NCBI GenBank assembly: GCA_030141605.1
Contig: JAQGDQ010000372.1
Span: 140,001-204,000 of the forward strand
Direction of reading: 5' to 3'
DNA: 64,000 bases
DNA from: Tubiluchus corallicola
Lineage: Eukaryota; Priapulida; Priapulimorpha; Priapulimorphida; Tubiluchidae
Part shown: positions 11,822 through 24,100 of the stretch, one piece after another
Numbering within the stretch: the stretch's first letter is position 1
Layout of the letters: each line of letters starts with the position of its first letter
Program-made: the position numbers and the translations under genes
The notes under the pieces: model-generated
The model's input: only the letters and a program-made list of their open reading frames with translations
What the model was told of the DNA's origin: nothing
Database searches by the model: none

Positions 11822-14800
11822 GTACTTAGTTACTTACTTACGTACTTACTTACTTACTTACTTACTTGATTATTTTAGCAAGATTTCTATTGTTTTCATT
11901 TAAGTAAACGTGGTCGTTGCTTGTTTGTTTGTGAGGTGTCACTATAACTATTGGAAGAAGCAGAAATTTTAACATTTCATGAGCCATGACGTTACAGTTT
12001 TGTCTGATTCTAACTAATTCTGTTGCCTAAACGTCTAAAATCAGCCTTTTCTCTGTCTCCCATCTGGCCTTCTAGTTGCTAAATGATTTCATATTCAACT
12101 GTCAAGTTTATGCTACTATTGCAGCATAATTGAACTTTAATGCATTTTCTTAATGCTGGTTATTGACTGCATAAGCAACCCATAAATCTCTTTAAGACTG
12201 GGTTTATTCTAAGCTCTAAAAACCATTTTCGTTAAAATGTTGACTTTTGTTAATAGTGATGCTTATCTTCTGTATCTTATGTAAAAAATTTGTGAGTACT
12301 GTGTGTACTCACAAATGTACTGTGTGTATTGGTTCAGTGGGGCCTTAGCAAAAGCGACTATCATATCATCTGATATGGCACTACCCTGCATTTTGCGTTT
12401 CAATTTTAAACAAAATTTTGCATTTTTTAACTCCTGCGTTTTTGACACTAAGACACAACTATAAAGGTTTCTGTGATGCCGGGCTTTACTTGTTGGTTTT
12501 CTGTTCTTTATTTAAACCAGATTTACTTCAACAAATCCCAAACTAGTACTCCCAGCCGAGCGGTGAGGTAGTAGTACACAGATGTTAGTAGTTTAGAAAC
12601 TGAATCAGTTTCTCATAGGTACCTCTACGGGGCGTACCTTGAGATAAAAGATGTGGGTTCGAATCACGAGTGGGATCTTACGTGTCGGTCTTGAGTTGCT
12701 GTTATTGTGTTTAGCTCACAAAGTGTGAACTTTTGTTAGGTAAACTATAAAGACGCATCTATACATAGATTAACTATTATACGGAAGCAATGTTTCAGTA
12801 TTACTGCTCAACTTGTAGTATAACTTTTTGTTATAACAAAAATAATACTTACTAATAGTGTTTCATAACAGTCAATGAAGCTTTGATTGTTAAATCACTT
12901 TTTTAGACGCAGAAGAATTTGTAATAAAAGCTCAAATATTAGCTGGTGGACGTGGAAAAGGAACGTTCAGCTCCGGATATAAAGGCGGTGTTAAATTAAC
13001 AAGAGAGTGAGTAATATGAGTTTTGCTGTATTTTTCATTTATGCAGTTTTGTTGTCATATCTGTTGCTAATTATTCTAACCCGAAAAGAGTGTGAAAAGT
13101 CTTATAAATCAGAAATTTTTGTTTCCATGCTTATGCTTATTGTTGTTGTTCGAAATTTGTAATTTGCGATTTAATAATACAGAAAACTATTTATAATTTA
13201 TAGTTGAGAAAGGCATATTTAACATTATTCCAATTCTGAAAATCTGATACACATGTAAGCAAGAACTTCAAACCTTTGTCTTTTGCTTTGTTTTAGTCCG
13301 GGAGACATAAAGCCCATGGTTGAACAAATGCTGGGATATAAATTAGTTACCAAACAAACCCCCAAAGATGGCGTACTAGTGAAGAAGGTGTGCTGATTTT
13401 TTTTTTATTTAGTTTTAACAAACGAGCCTTACTTACATGACTGTTGTGGAGCTTATTCTGGAATATTCCATTGTACAGTAGAACAATCGTCTTACCTTGT
13501 AGAAGTTTCTACTTCTAGATTATTCCCTGGCTCTGATATATAAGGCGGAGCTGGCCGCTGAAGTACATTCTCTGTTTTCTCTCTCACATTCTCTTGTATT
13601 CTCGTATTCTCAGATACGCTTTCACGTTTCCAGATTACACATTTCGCGTTCCTTCATACTTTTGTGTTGTAGAATTCTCGCATAATAAACTAGTTTAATT
13701 TGACGACGTGTTAACAAAACAACAAAAATGTAGGCATATATTTGTCTATTTTGTTTGCACTTGGTATGCAATAAGCACAGTTGTACATGGCTTTGACAAT
13801 TAGCCATTGGAACATAGCTAGCTAAACAGCGAAAAATGCAGTTATGGCGCCAAAGTTAAAACTAAACATCTCGTCTAGTGTTTGTTTAAATGTTGATGAC
13901 ATGCACCTAGGGTCACTGGTTAACCCTATCTATAATAAAAAACTGAAAAACTAGAAGATCAAGTTCTTTCAAAGGTCAAACTTTACGAATTTGTTGTTGT
14001 ACAAGCTCACAATATTAACTAGCTGTCCCACTCTTATAAATTTTGATTTGCTGCTTATTGACCTTGAACAAGGCCATTGTAATTCTATTTCCAAAAAAAT
14101 TTGGTGCCTGTGTCACACAAAAGAGGAAAACCAGTAACGTGCATTGATAGATTTGGGACTTCTGATCACTATGTAATGGAACAAGCTGGTTACTCACAGT
14201 GTGTGCTTACCAAACAAAGTTAAGCAAAGCTGAGGCTGGTCAGTGAATAGATGGGTTCAGTTACTCACTCGGTGATTTCATTCACCATATCATCCACATT
14301 TGGCTGTTTTACACTGTTTTTCTTGGAAGATTTACCTTGAGCTAGATTCCAGTCTTTCCACAGTTATTTGTATTAAGTAGGCCCTGGCTGTATGTGTTGC
14401 AATGTTCCAATGTGTATAGACAAATCCAAAGCAGCCAGCGTGCTTAGATTAATGTGAAATAGAAATTTGTTCATGTCTTTAAGTGCAACTTTAGCCACAT
14501 TTTTAAAATGATACTTTTTCTATACTTTCAATGGTGAGTGCAGTAATGCAACCCTTTACAGGTAATGGTTTGGTAATGGTACAGAATGTTTACAGGTAAT
14601 GGTACAGAATGTTTACAGGTAATGACTTGGTAATTGTACAGAATGTTTACAGGTAATGATTTGGTAATGGTACAGAATGTTTACAGGTAATGATTTGGTA
14701 ATGGTACAGAATGTTTACAGGTAATGATTTGGTAATGGTACAGAATGTTTACAGGTAATGACTTGGTAATTGTACAGAATGTTTACGTACAATGATTTGG

Positions 14801-17800
14801 TAATGGTACAGAATGTTTACAGGTAATGGTTGCTAAAGCGCTGGACATTAGCCGAGAAACGTACTTTGCCATTTTGTTGGACAGAAACATCAGTGGAATT
14901 ATTATGGTTGGAAGTCCGTCTGGTGGTATGGACATAGAAGAAGTGGCAAAGAAAACGCCTGAACTTATATTTACCGTAAGATTCATAAATGCTGCATTTC
15001 TGTTTCCTTTTTAACTTTTTTTTAAATTATATTTGTTTCAAAGGAGCGACAAGGCATGCAGGCAAAAAACTAATTCAAAGAAATCGCTGCATTATGGCAA
15101 GTGGTCATCAGCAGTTACATTTTGACTGTTGGGGCACTTTGTGGTAGGTCTAGGTAAGCCCTCACATTTAATAATAATAATAATAATAATTTCATTTAGG
15201 ACATAGTCTAGGACATAACTCAATACTTACTTCAAATTTCACATTTACCGCTGTGATCACACATGAGCTGTCGAACGTGTGTAATTCTTCACAAACTAAC
15301 ATATCTGAATTGAGAGGTACAGCACCCGTTTTTTGTGCAATGCGTTTCAATATTTTAATGAGTAAATGGTTTTGACCTGCAGTTTAAGATCAGGTCCGGT
15401 TTTGCTGTAAGTGTTTTGTATTACTTTGTCCGGAATTGAACCCACAACCTTTCTGGTTTGGAGGGACCACGTTACCATTGAACTATACCCTGCTTGATGC
15501 AGAGCAGTGATTTCTTTGATGTATTTATTTGTACTATCCAATTTTTAAGATCCGCTGTCGTAAACTTGTCGATTACCTACGTAGTGGTTATTTTGCAGAG
15601 CTTAGTTTTGTCAATGTGGACCTACCGTATTTATTCGAGTATAACGCGCAAAATTTTCTACCTAAAAAAGAACTGAAAGTTTGGGTGCGTGTCATAAACA
15701 AGGGCTGGGGTGACACGCTTAGCTGTATCAATATGTACAATTGTGCAATGACTCATTAGTCGAAGATATCGCTGACCACAATCGCAAAACATTGAATGCA
15801 GCCACATCTCGGGACCCACAAAACGCCTATGGGGAACACTCACTGCAGAGGCAAGGTGTAGCTAAGGAAATAATCAATAATATTTGCGTCATCAGCAAAC
15901 TTTGTCAGAGGGTGCAATGTCTAGATGGTTTGTCTAGACGGTGCCTGGCCCACGGAAATGTTAGAGACTGGAGTTGTTCAACAACGCACGTGTTCAACAA
16001 CGTTTGTCACTTACAATGTTTGGTCTGAGTCGAGAAAAAGTGAAACAAAATTTTATACCGATTTTTAATCGAAAATTAGGGGTGCACGTTATAGTCGAAT
16101 AAATACGGTATGTTTTTTATGATTACAGGAACAGATTGACGTCAACATGGGCGTGACTGTGGAGCAGTCAGATAGAATGGCGGAAAATCTTGGATTCAAA
16201 GGACCTCTGAAAGCCAAGGCAAGCACACAGATTCAGAATCTGTACAAAATGTTCCGCTCAGTCGATGCTACGCAAGTAGAAATAAATCCGCTCGGCGAAA
16301 CACCCCAGGGAGACGGTAATAATGTCTTAAAATTATTAAATATTCCTCTAATATTACAAGTTTGTAAATTGTATATAGTGCCAAATGCATTGGCAGCCAC
16401 TCAAAATAGTTTGCTATTTTGTTTTCATTCAACCTTATTGTTTTAGCAATTTTATAAGCGCTACACTAACTGTATTTATAAATGAATCAATAAGCCAACA
16501 CATCCATTATTATTAACAATGCTGGCACTAAGATTCTTAACATATTCTTTCGAAGGCGCTGTTACTGAAACTACAATATTTCCGAATGTGCTGTGTTTTT
16601 ACAAAATATACGTGTGTACAAGTCGATGTGCATTTTAAGACCAAAAATTGCATCATTTTATATATTACCTGTGTACAAGTCCACCATAAAATATTAAGAT
16701 CTCCCACAGTAAATGATGTCAACAATGGCCGAGTAATAGATCAATAGCTTACTGTGTTAGTATGTAAGATACGTGCAAGTGCCTGGGCCAAGTTTATTAT
16801 ACCTGCCCAATGTATATATATATATTCATGTTGATTGCCCTCATTGCAGTCCTGGCCAATAATGCAGCCTGGCCTTTCATCGCGCATAATTGTTTGTAAA
16901 GCATATACAAAGCCAGTTTAAAACTTCCCGCAGAAGCCGACAGGCGGCCGCACCTACACAACATTGGCAATTTCCATGTTCTGATCGAGTGGCTCCATCG
17001 CTAGTTTATTTACCGGTAATATAAAAATTTTAACTTAATTTCACGTACATTAAAATAAATTACAGTAATATTTGTTAATTTCGTGAAGTAATGTCAAGAT
17101 GCGAACATCCTCTGAAGCGAAGTATCACAGTATGAGTGTTCATTCAGTCCAGCGTATAATGAAGGATTATTTCTTTACACCTTCGTATTGTAGACGACTT
17201 TTTAGCAACATCTAGCAAAAACATATCGTAAGTATAAGTCGACCCCAAAAATTTCACCTTAAAATCGCCTCCAAAAATTCGACTTGTACATAAGTATATA
17301 CTGTAACTAAGGGACACTCTAATTGGACTTGTTCTTGAAGACAAGTTGTTGCTGCCTCTGTTTTTCTTGTTGTCGTAGTCGGCAAGTTTCGCTGACTGCT
17401 TTATAGACAAGCACCACCTTTCGTTAATCGATGAAGTTTATCCACAAAGGTGAGAAATGTGTTGAAAATTTAAGAAATGGACAGGTATAGTGCCGTGAAT
17501 CTAATTACCTCCAAGTGCTTATAGTAAGTGAGGAAATAGTTTGCAATTTAACACACAATTTAAATGCCCTAACCCTAACCCTAATTCTATCTCTAACCCT
17601 AATCCTAATTCTATCTCTAAGCCTAATCCTAATTCATTTCATGAACTAATTTCTTGTGTGTGGAATTGTAAGCTTTAGCAGTAACTGAAATGCTACACGA
17701 CAGAAACTTGCCAGTTTCTCTCTATTTCAATGCGAGAAATTTATTTGTTTTATTTTATTTATTTACAATAGTTCACTGCCGAATGTCCAGCACGACTACT

Positions 17801-17857
17801 GCCATGATGCCATCTTTTGTGCTGCCAAAATCTAAACAATTTAAAACCATCGTCATG

Positions 17858-17908
<51 letters not shown>

Positions 17909-17924
17909 GTTATTATTATTATTA

Positions 17925-18021
<97 letters not shown>

Positions 18022-18105
18022 CATTATCATCATCATCATCGTCGTCGTCGTCATCATCATCATCATCATCGTCATCATTATATTATTATTATTATTATTG
18101 TTATT

Positions 18106-18148
<43 letters not shown>

Positions 18149-21100
18149 TTACCATATGTTAAAATTTCATGATTGTTCAAATTGTGCTTGAAGATTTTTA
18201 AAACTGACTGTTCTTTGCTGCACAATTTAATTTAATTTGTTATTAAGATTAAGCATCGCTGTGTGTTGCACATTTTGCTAGATACTTACAGTCGTTCGTT
18301 GTGTGGCTTTTTATTTTGCTACCCCCTGTTTTGTTTTGTTTAAATATCCTCTTGTAATTTAACAGTTTAAATTGAATTTTACAGATTTAGTGGATTCTGC
18401 ACAGAAAAAATGCTCTGTTTGCTTGTAGCTCTTTTAGAATTATCTTTCTAACATCCAGTCTAACCGACTGCTACTTTGCAAGGGCTCCTAAAATTAAGAA
18501 ATTTAAAAGCACGATTCAACAAGGCGATGTTAATGTTTCTTAACAATTGTGGTAAGACTTGATGAATTGAACCATTACTGAGAATGTATTAGGCTACGTT
18601 GATTTGCTTTCTAGTGGTGTGCTTCGATGCCAAAATCAATTTCGATGATAACGCTCGTTATCGCCAGAAAGATGTATTTGACATGGATGACATGTCAGAA
18701 ACCGATCCAAGGGAAGTGCACGCCAACAAGTACGACCTTAATTACATCGGCATGGATGGAAATATTGCCTGTTTAGGTAGGTAATAAGGGCAGTTCAATT
18801 CAATTCAATTCAAAGGTTTGTTTATTTCTAATATAATATTTATAACGCAAATACAACAAATTATGTAAAGTATGTAGAGATGGGGTGACAAAAGACCATG
18901 AGGTCATCGAGTCAGCCACCCCTATATAACTTAGAACTATTAGAAATCACGGCAGACTACATGGTTAAGTGAATAAATACGTGGTTAGATCTTAAGTGTA
19001 GCAAATAAACAAAATGCAAAGCAGTTATATTATGATTATACCAATGAAAAAAAGCAAGCAAATAATGCAGTTAAAAATTAAAACAACAACTGAACAAGTC
19101 ATTTGAACTTGTTGCCTCATTAACTGAAATTTTATTTTTACCAGAAATTTACGGCTTATTGGCGTTTTTTAACCATTCTTCGTTAATGGAGCACTTTTGT
19201 CTAATGTTTGTGCGAAGTTGCATTCTCATGATTTCGGGTTTTCACTATTATTAAATGACAGTATTAATACTGCTATTGTATATGAGCAGTGCTTCGGTAC
19301 TTTAGGTTATTATAAGTATAATAAAAGTATAAGTCATTTATTTCACCTTACACATTTACAATAGTTTCATGTACAATATCTAGTGAAAGGGCCTACAAAG
19401 AACATAATACAAATAAGAAATACTGCACAGGAAAAGCCTCAAACACTGTTCACTTATACACGAAGGTAAATGTGTTGCGGGCAATCAAAAAGCAGGGCTT
19501 GTTAGATTGTCCCACACAGTGATAGAAAAAAAAGTAATGAAAATAATCTGAAAATTTGAAGTGAATCGTATGATAAAAAAACAGTGCTTAAAATGGAATG
19601 ATGCAATTAATGAAGCTCATATATGAAATGATATAAAAGATAGAAAGACTATTATTTGTTAATAGTATGTAAAATTAAGATAACACCACTGTTTTGCCAC
19701 TACTGTGAGAATGGATACTGATAGAAGCTTTGATTACTTACTGATATTTAAAATTTGATTTTTTAGCTTTTTTTAAATCGAGTAATAGATCTGCAATTGT
19801 TTGCGGATCGACAAATCTATTCCAGACTTTTGGTCCTTGAAATATTATGAAATGTTTAGCTATGTTCGTTCTACAAGACATTAGAAGCTTTACATCTAAT
19901 GGCGTTGCTCTTAATTGGTTTTGTACATGTTTAATTAAATAGCAGACTTCTGCAAGTTTATATTACGCTATGCTTGCTACTGAATACCAGCGATTGTGGT
20001 GTGTCCAAGGCATCTTGCTCTAGTGTCCCTAATATGTTATCCCAAGTAATCAGCAAGCATATATCTTAAGCTTATGGCTATGGTTGTTCTTCACTTTGTG
20101 CTAAGTTAAGCAGTCCTAAGGATTCGCCAGGTGCTGTGAAAATACTATTCACACTGCACAGTAGATGGGTGATGGGTTTTAGAGCAGTGATTAACTGAAC
20201 TCCTTTACAAATTTGCAGTTCATTTATGTGGATGACTGCTAAGTTTTAGAACAGTGATTAACTGAACTCCTTTACAAATTTGCAGTTCCTTTATGTAGAT
20301 AACTACTAAGTTTTAGAGCAGTGATTAACTGAACTCCTTTACAAATTTGCAGTTCCTTTATGTAGATGACTGTTAAGTTTTAGAGCAGTGATTAACTGAA
20401 CTCCTTTACAAATTTGCAGTCACTTTATGTAGATAACTGCTAAGTTTTAGAGCAGTGATTAACTGAACTCCTTTACAAATTTGCAGTTCCTTTATGTAGA
20501 TGACTGCTAAGTTTTAGAGCAGTGATTAACTGAACTCCTTTACAAATTTGCAGTTCATTTATGTAGATGACTGCTAAGTTTTAGAGCAGTGATTAACTGA
20601 ACTCCTTTACATATTTGCAGTCCCTTTATGTGGATGACTGCTAAGTTTTAGAGCAGTGATTAACTGAACTCCTTTACAAATTGGCAGTCACTTTAAGTGG
20701 CAATATTCCTTTATGTTTAGCTTACAATTTAAAAATCCTAATTTACTTTTTGTCCCTCCAAGCCAATGTTGTGTTTTTGATAAAAGGGCTTTTGCAATTG
20801 CTGTTTCTCATCTCTGGAACCAGTTGCCATTTTCCTGGCATCTTTTTTGAAAACTATTTTTAGCTTGACACATTCTCAAAGTGTTTGTGTCATGTAAGTG
20901 TTTGACACATTATCAAGTACTTATGTTGTGTAATAATACTTTAACAATTTTTTTAATTGTCTTGGTACTATTTTAATTTGCAGTCTCTAACTCAGTCTAA
21001 TATAACTTGGGTGCTGTATTCTCGAAATATAACCATTACTTAATGCTGATAACATTGTTTTGCCTTAACCTACCTGTAATTACTTTTTTGTAGTATTATC

Positions 21101-24100
21101 GTTTAATCTGCAAATTAAGAAAAACATACATAACGTTTGAGCCTAATAAGTCGAAACAAAATATTGTGCAGCAAAAAATACTCAAATGCGAAATACATAG
21201 CTGATTAAATAGTAAAAATGTAACTTAAAGTATTACAGCACGTTTTCTGACGTGTGAAAGCAAATTTAGAAGTTCAAAAAAGGAGTGGTGTAATTTTCTT
21301 AATTACTTACATCATAGCAACATATAGTTGGCTCAAAGATGAAATACATGCTGCACTAAGACAAAAAAAATACAAATATTTGGCAAACACAATAACAAAA
21401 ATTAGCGCCTCAATTCACACATTAAGCTTTGCCACGTCAGTGCTACGCTCACACCTTTTACCTGCCTTATACTACTGCCATTTACCTGCCTTATACTACT
21501 GCCACCTGGTGCTCGAAATTCAGGAAAAATCCTCACACTACCATTTATCTTTGTTTAGTTAATGGTGCTGGTTTAGCTATGGCAACTATGGACATCATCA
21601 AACTTCACGGTGGAGAACCTGCCAATTTTCTAGATGTGGGTGGTGGAGTCGAGGAAGATCAAGTCGCCGAAGCGTTTAAAATAATCACCACAGATAGCAG
21701 AGTAAGTGTTGAATACATCCATCTGCATTGATCTATTTCTTTAAATACTTGTCAATAATTGGAGTTGAGATCTTGGTCGAATTTGCAGTAGTGCATTCTG
21801 ATATGTAAAGTAAAAACTGATTTATAAGTGGGATTGCATAATTAACCATTTTTTGAAGCACCCTGTACATAGCTTTTTTTTAAACAATTTGGTATTCTGC
21901 GACTAGAATCTAGGATTCAACAGCAGTGCCAATTTATAGTAGATGATTGTTCAGGATCGGGCTGTAGTTGATCATCAAGGATAATCTGCTGAGATGGACT
22001 CTCAATCTGAACTGGCTCAGGTATTTGAGCCTCTCCTCCCTCTATGAAGTAAACAACCACACCCACTAGCAAGTGAAGATGCATATAGAAGGGTTGAACC
22101 AGTGGGGGTCACTAGCAAGTCACATGCAGGCGTCTGAAGTGCGTCACTACACGAGGCAGTTTGATCTAATGAATGACCTATATGATTAAAAACATGGTTA
22201 AAATTATCATGGCTTAATAAAACAATTCAAACCAATGTCTCCCACTGCTTGTTTTTGCCAGTAGATGATACCACGGGTCTTAACCACCAAATTTCTGTTT
22301 GCAATATTGGCGATGGGTTTAACTGAAATTTGTTTATTTCTCGCTTTAGCCATTGTTACTCTAAAAACCTGTTCAGGTCACAGCATGCTCACTTAATCGC
22401 TTGGTTTTTCACCAACCTGTTCAGGTCACAGCATGCTCACTTAATCGCTTGGTTTTTCACCAACCTGTTCATGTCACAGCATACTCACTTAATCGCTTGG
22501 CTTTTCACCAACCTGTTCAGGTCACAGCATGCTCACTTAATCGCTTGGTTTTTCACCAACCTGTTCAGGTCACAGCATACTCACTTAATCGCTTGGTTTT
22601 TCACCAACCTGTTCAGGTCACAGCATGCTCACTTAATCGCTTGGTTTTTCGCCAACCTGTTCAGGTCACAGCATGCTCACTTAATCGCTTGGTTCTTCGC
22701 CAACCTGTTCAGGTCACAGCATGCTCACTTAATCGCTTGGTTTTTCACCAACCTGTTCAGGTCACAGCATGCTCACTTAATCGCTTGGTTTTTCGCCAAC
22801 CTGTTCAGGTCACAGCATGCTCACTTAATCGCTTGGTTCTTCGCCAACCTGTTCAGGTCACAGCATGCTCACTTAATCGCTTGGTTTTTCGCCAACCTGT
22901 TCAGGTCACAGCATGCTCACTTAATCGCTTGGTTCTTCGCCAACCTGTTCATGTCACAGCATGCTCACTTAATCGCTTGGTTTTTCCCCAACCTGTTCAG
23001 GTCACAGCATGCTCACTTAATCGCTTGGTTTTTCGCCAACCTGTTCAGGTCACAGCATGCTCACTTAATCGCTTGGTTCTTCGCCAATCTGTTCATGTCA
23101 CAGCATGCTCACTTAATCGCTTGGTTTTTCGCCAACCTGTTCATGTCACAGCATGCTCACTTAATCGCTTGGTTCTTCGCCAACCTGTTCATGTCACAGC
23201 ATGCTCACTTAATCGCTTGGTTTTTCCCCAACCTGTTCAGGTCACAGCATGCTCACTTAATCGCTTGGTTCTTCGCCAACCTGTTCAGGTCACAGCATGC
23301 TCACTTAATCGCTTGGTTTTTCGCCAACCTGTTCAGGTCACAGCATGCTCACTTAATCGCTTGGTTCTTCGCCAACCTGTTCATGTCACAGCATGCTCAC
23401 TTAATCGCTTGGTTTTTCCCCAACCTGTTCAGGTCACAGCATGCTCACTTAATCGCTTGGTTTTTCGCCAATCTGTTCATGTCACAGCATGCTCACTTAA
23501 TCGCTTGGTTTTTCGCCAACCTGTTCATGTCACAGCATGCTCACTTAATCGCTTGGTTCTTCGCCAACCTGTTCATGTCACAGCATGCTCACTTAATCGC
23601 TTGGTTTTTCACCAACCTGTTCAGGTCACAGCATGCTCACTTAATCGCTTGGTTCTTCGCCAACCTGTTCATGTCACAGCATGCTCACTTAATCGCTTGG
23701 TTTTTCGCCAACCTGTTCAGGTCACAGCATGCTCACTTAATCGCTTGGTTTTTCACCAACCTGTTCAGGTCACAGCATGCTCACTTAATCGCTTGGTTCT
23801 TCGCCAACCTGTTCAGGTCACAGCATGCTCACTTAATCGCTTGGTTTTTCACCAACCTGTTCAGGTCACAGCATGCTCACTTAATCGCTTGGTTCTTCGC
23901 CAACCTGTTCATGTCACAGCATGCTCACTTAATCGCTTGGTTTTTCACCAACCTGTTCAGGTCACAGCATGCTCACTTAATCGCTTGGTTCTTCGCCAAT
24001 CTGTTCATGTCACAGCATGCTCACTTAATCGCTTGGTTTTTCACCAACCTGTTCAGGTCACAGCATGCTCACTTAATCGCTTGGTTCTTCGCCAACCTGT

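Noticed and set aside
15425-15495. Functional tRNA gene
   Set aside because: A- and B-box-like motifs are present but the anticodon arm does not fold normally, and the downstream body is a dispersed repeat.
15741-16028. 95-codon frame as a transposase fragment
   Set aside because: It lies inside the TA-flanked element, but no catalytic or DNA-binding motif of any transposase family is visible.
17200-17310. Possible TIR element end (GTACAAGTCGA and GTATAAGTCGA motifs)
   Set aside because: The motifs resemble a common TIR element terminus, but a partner end and target duplication could not be placed.
17690-18225. Poly-Ile, poly-Leu and poly-Asn open frames
   Set aside because: They are products of the (ATT)n microsatellite, with no gene context.
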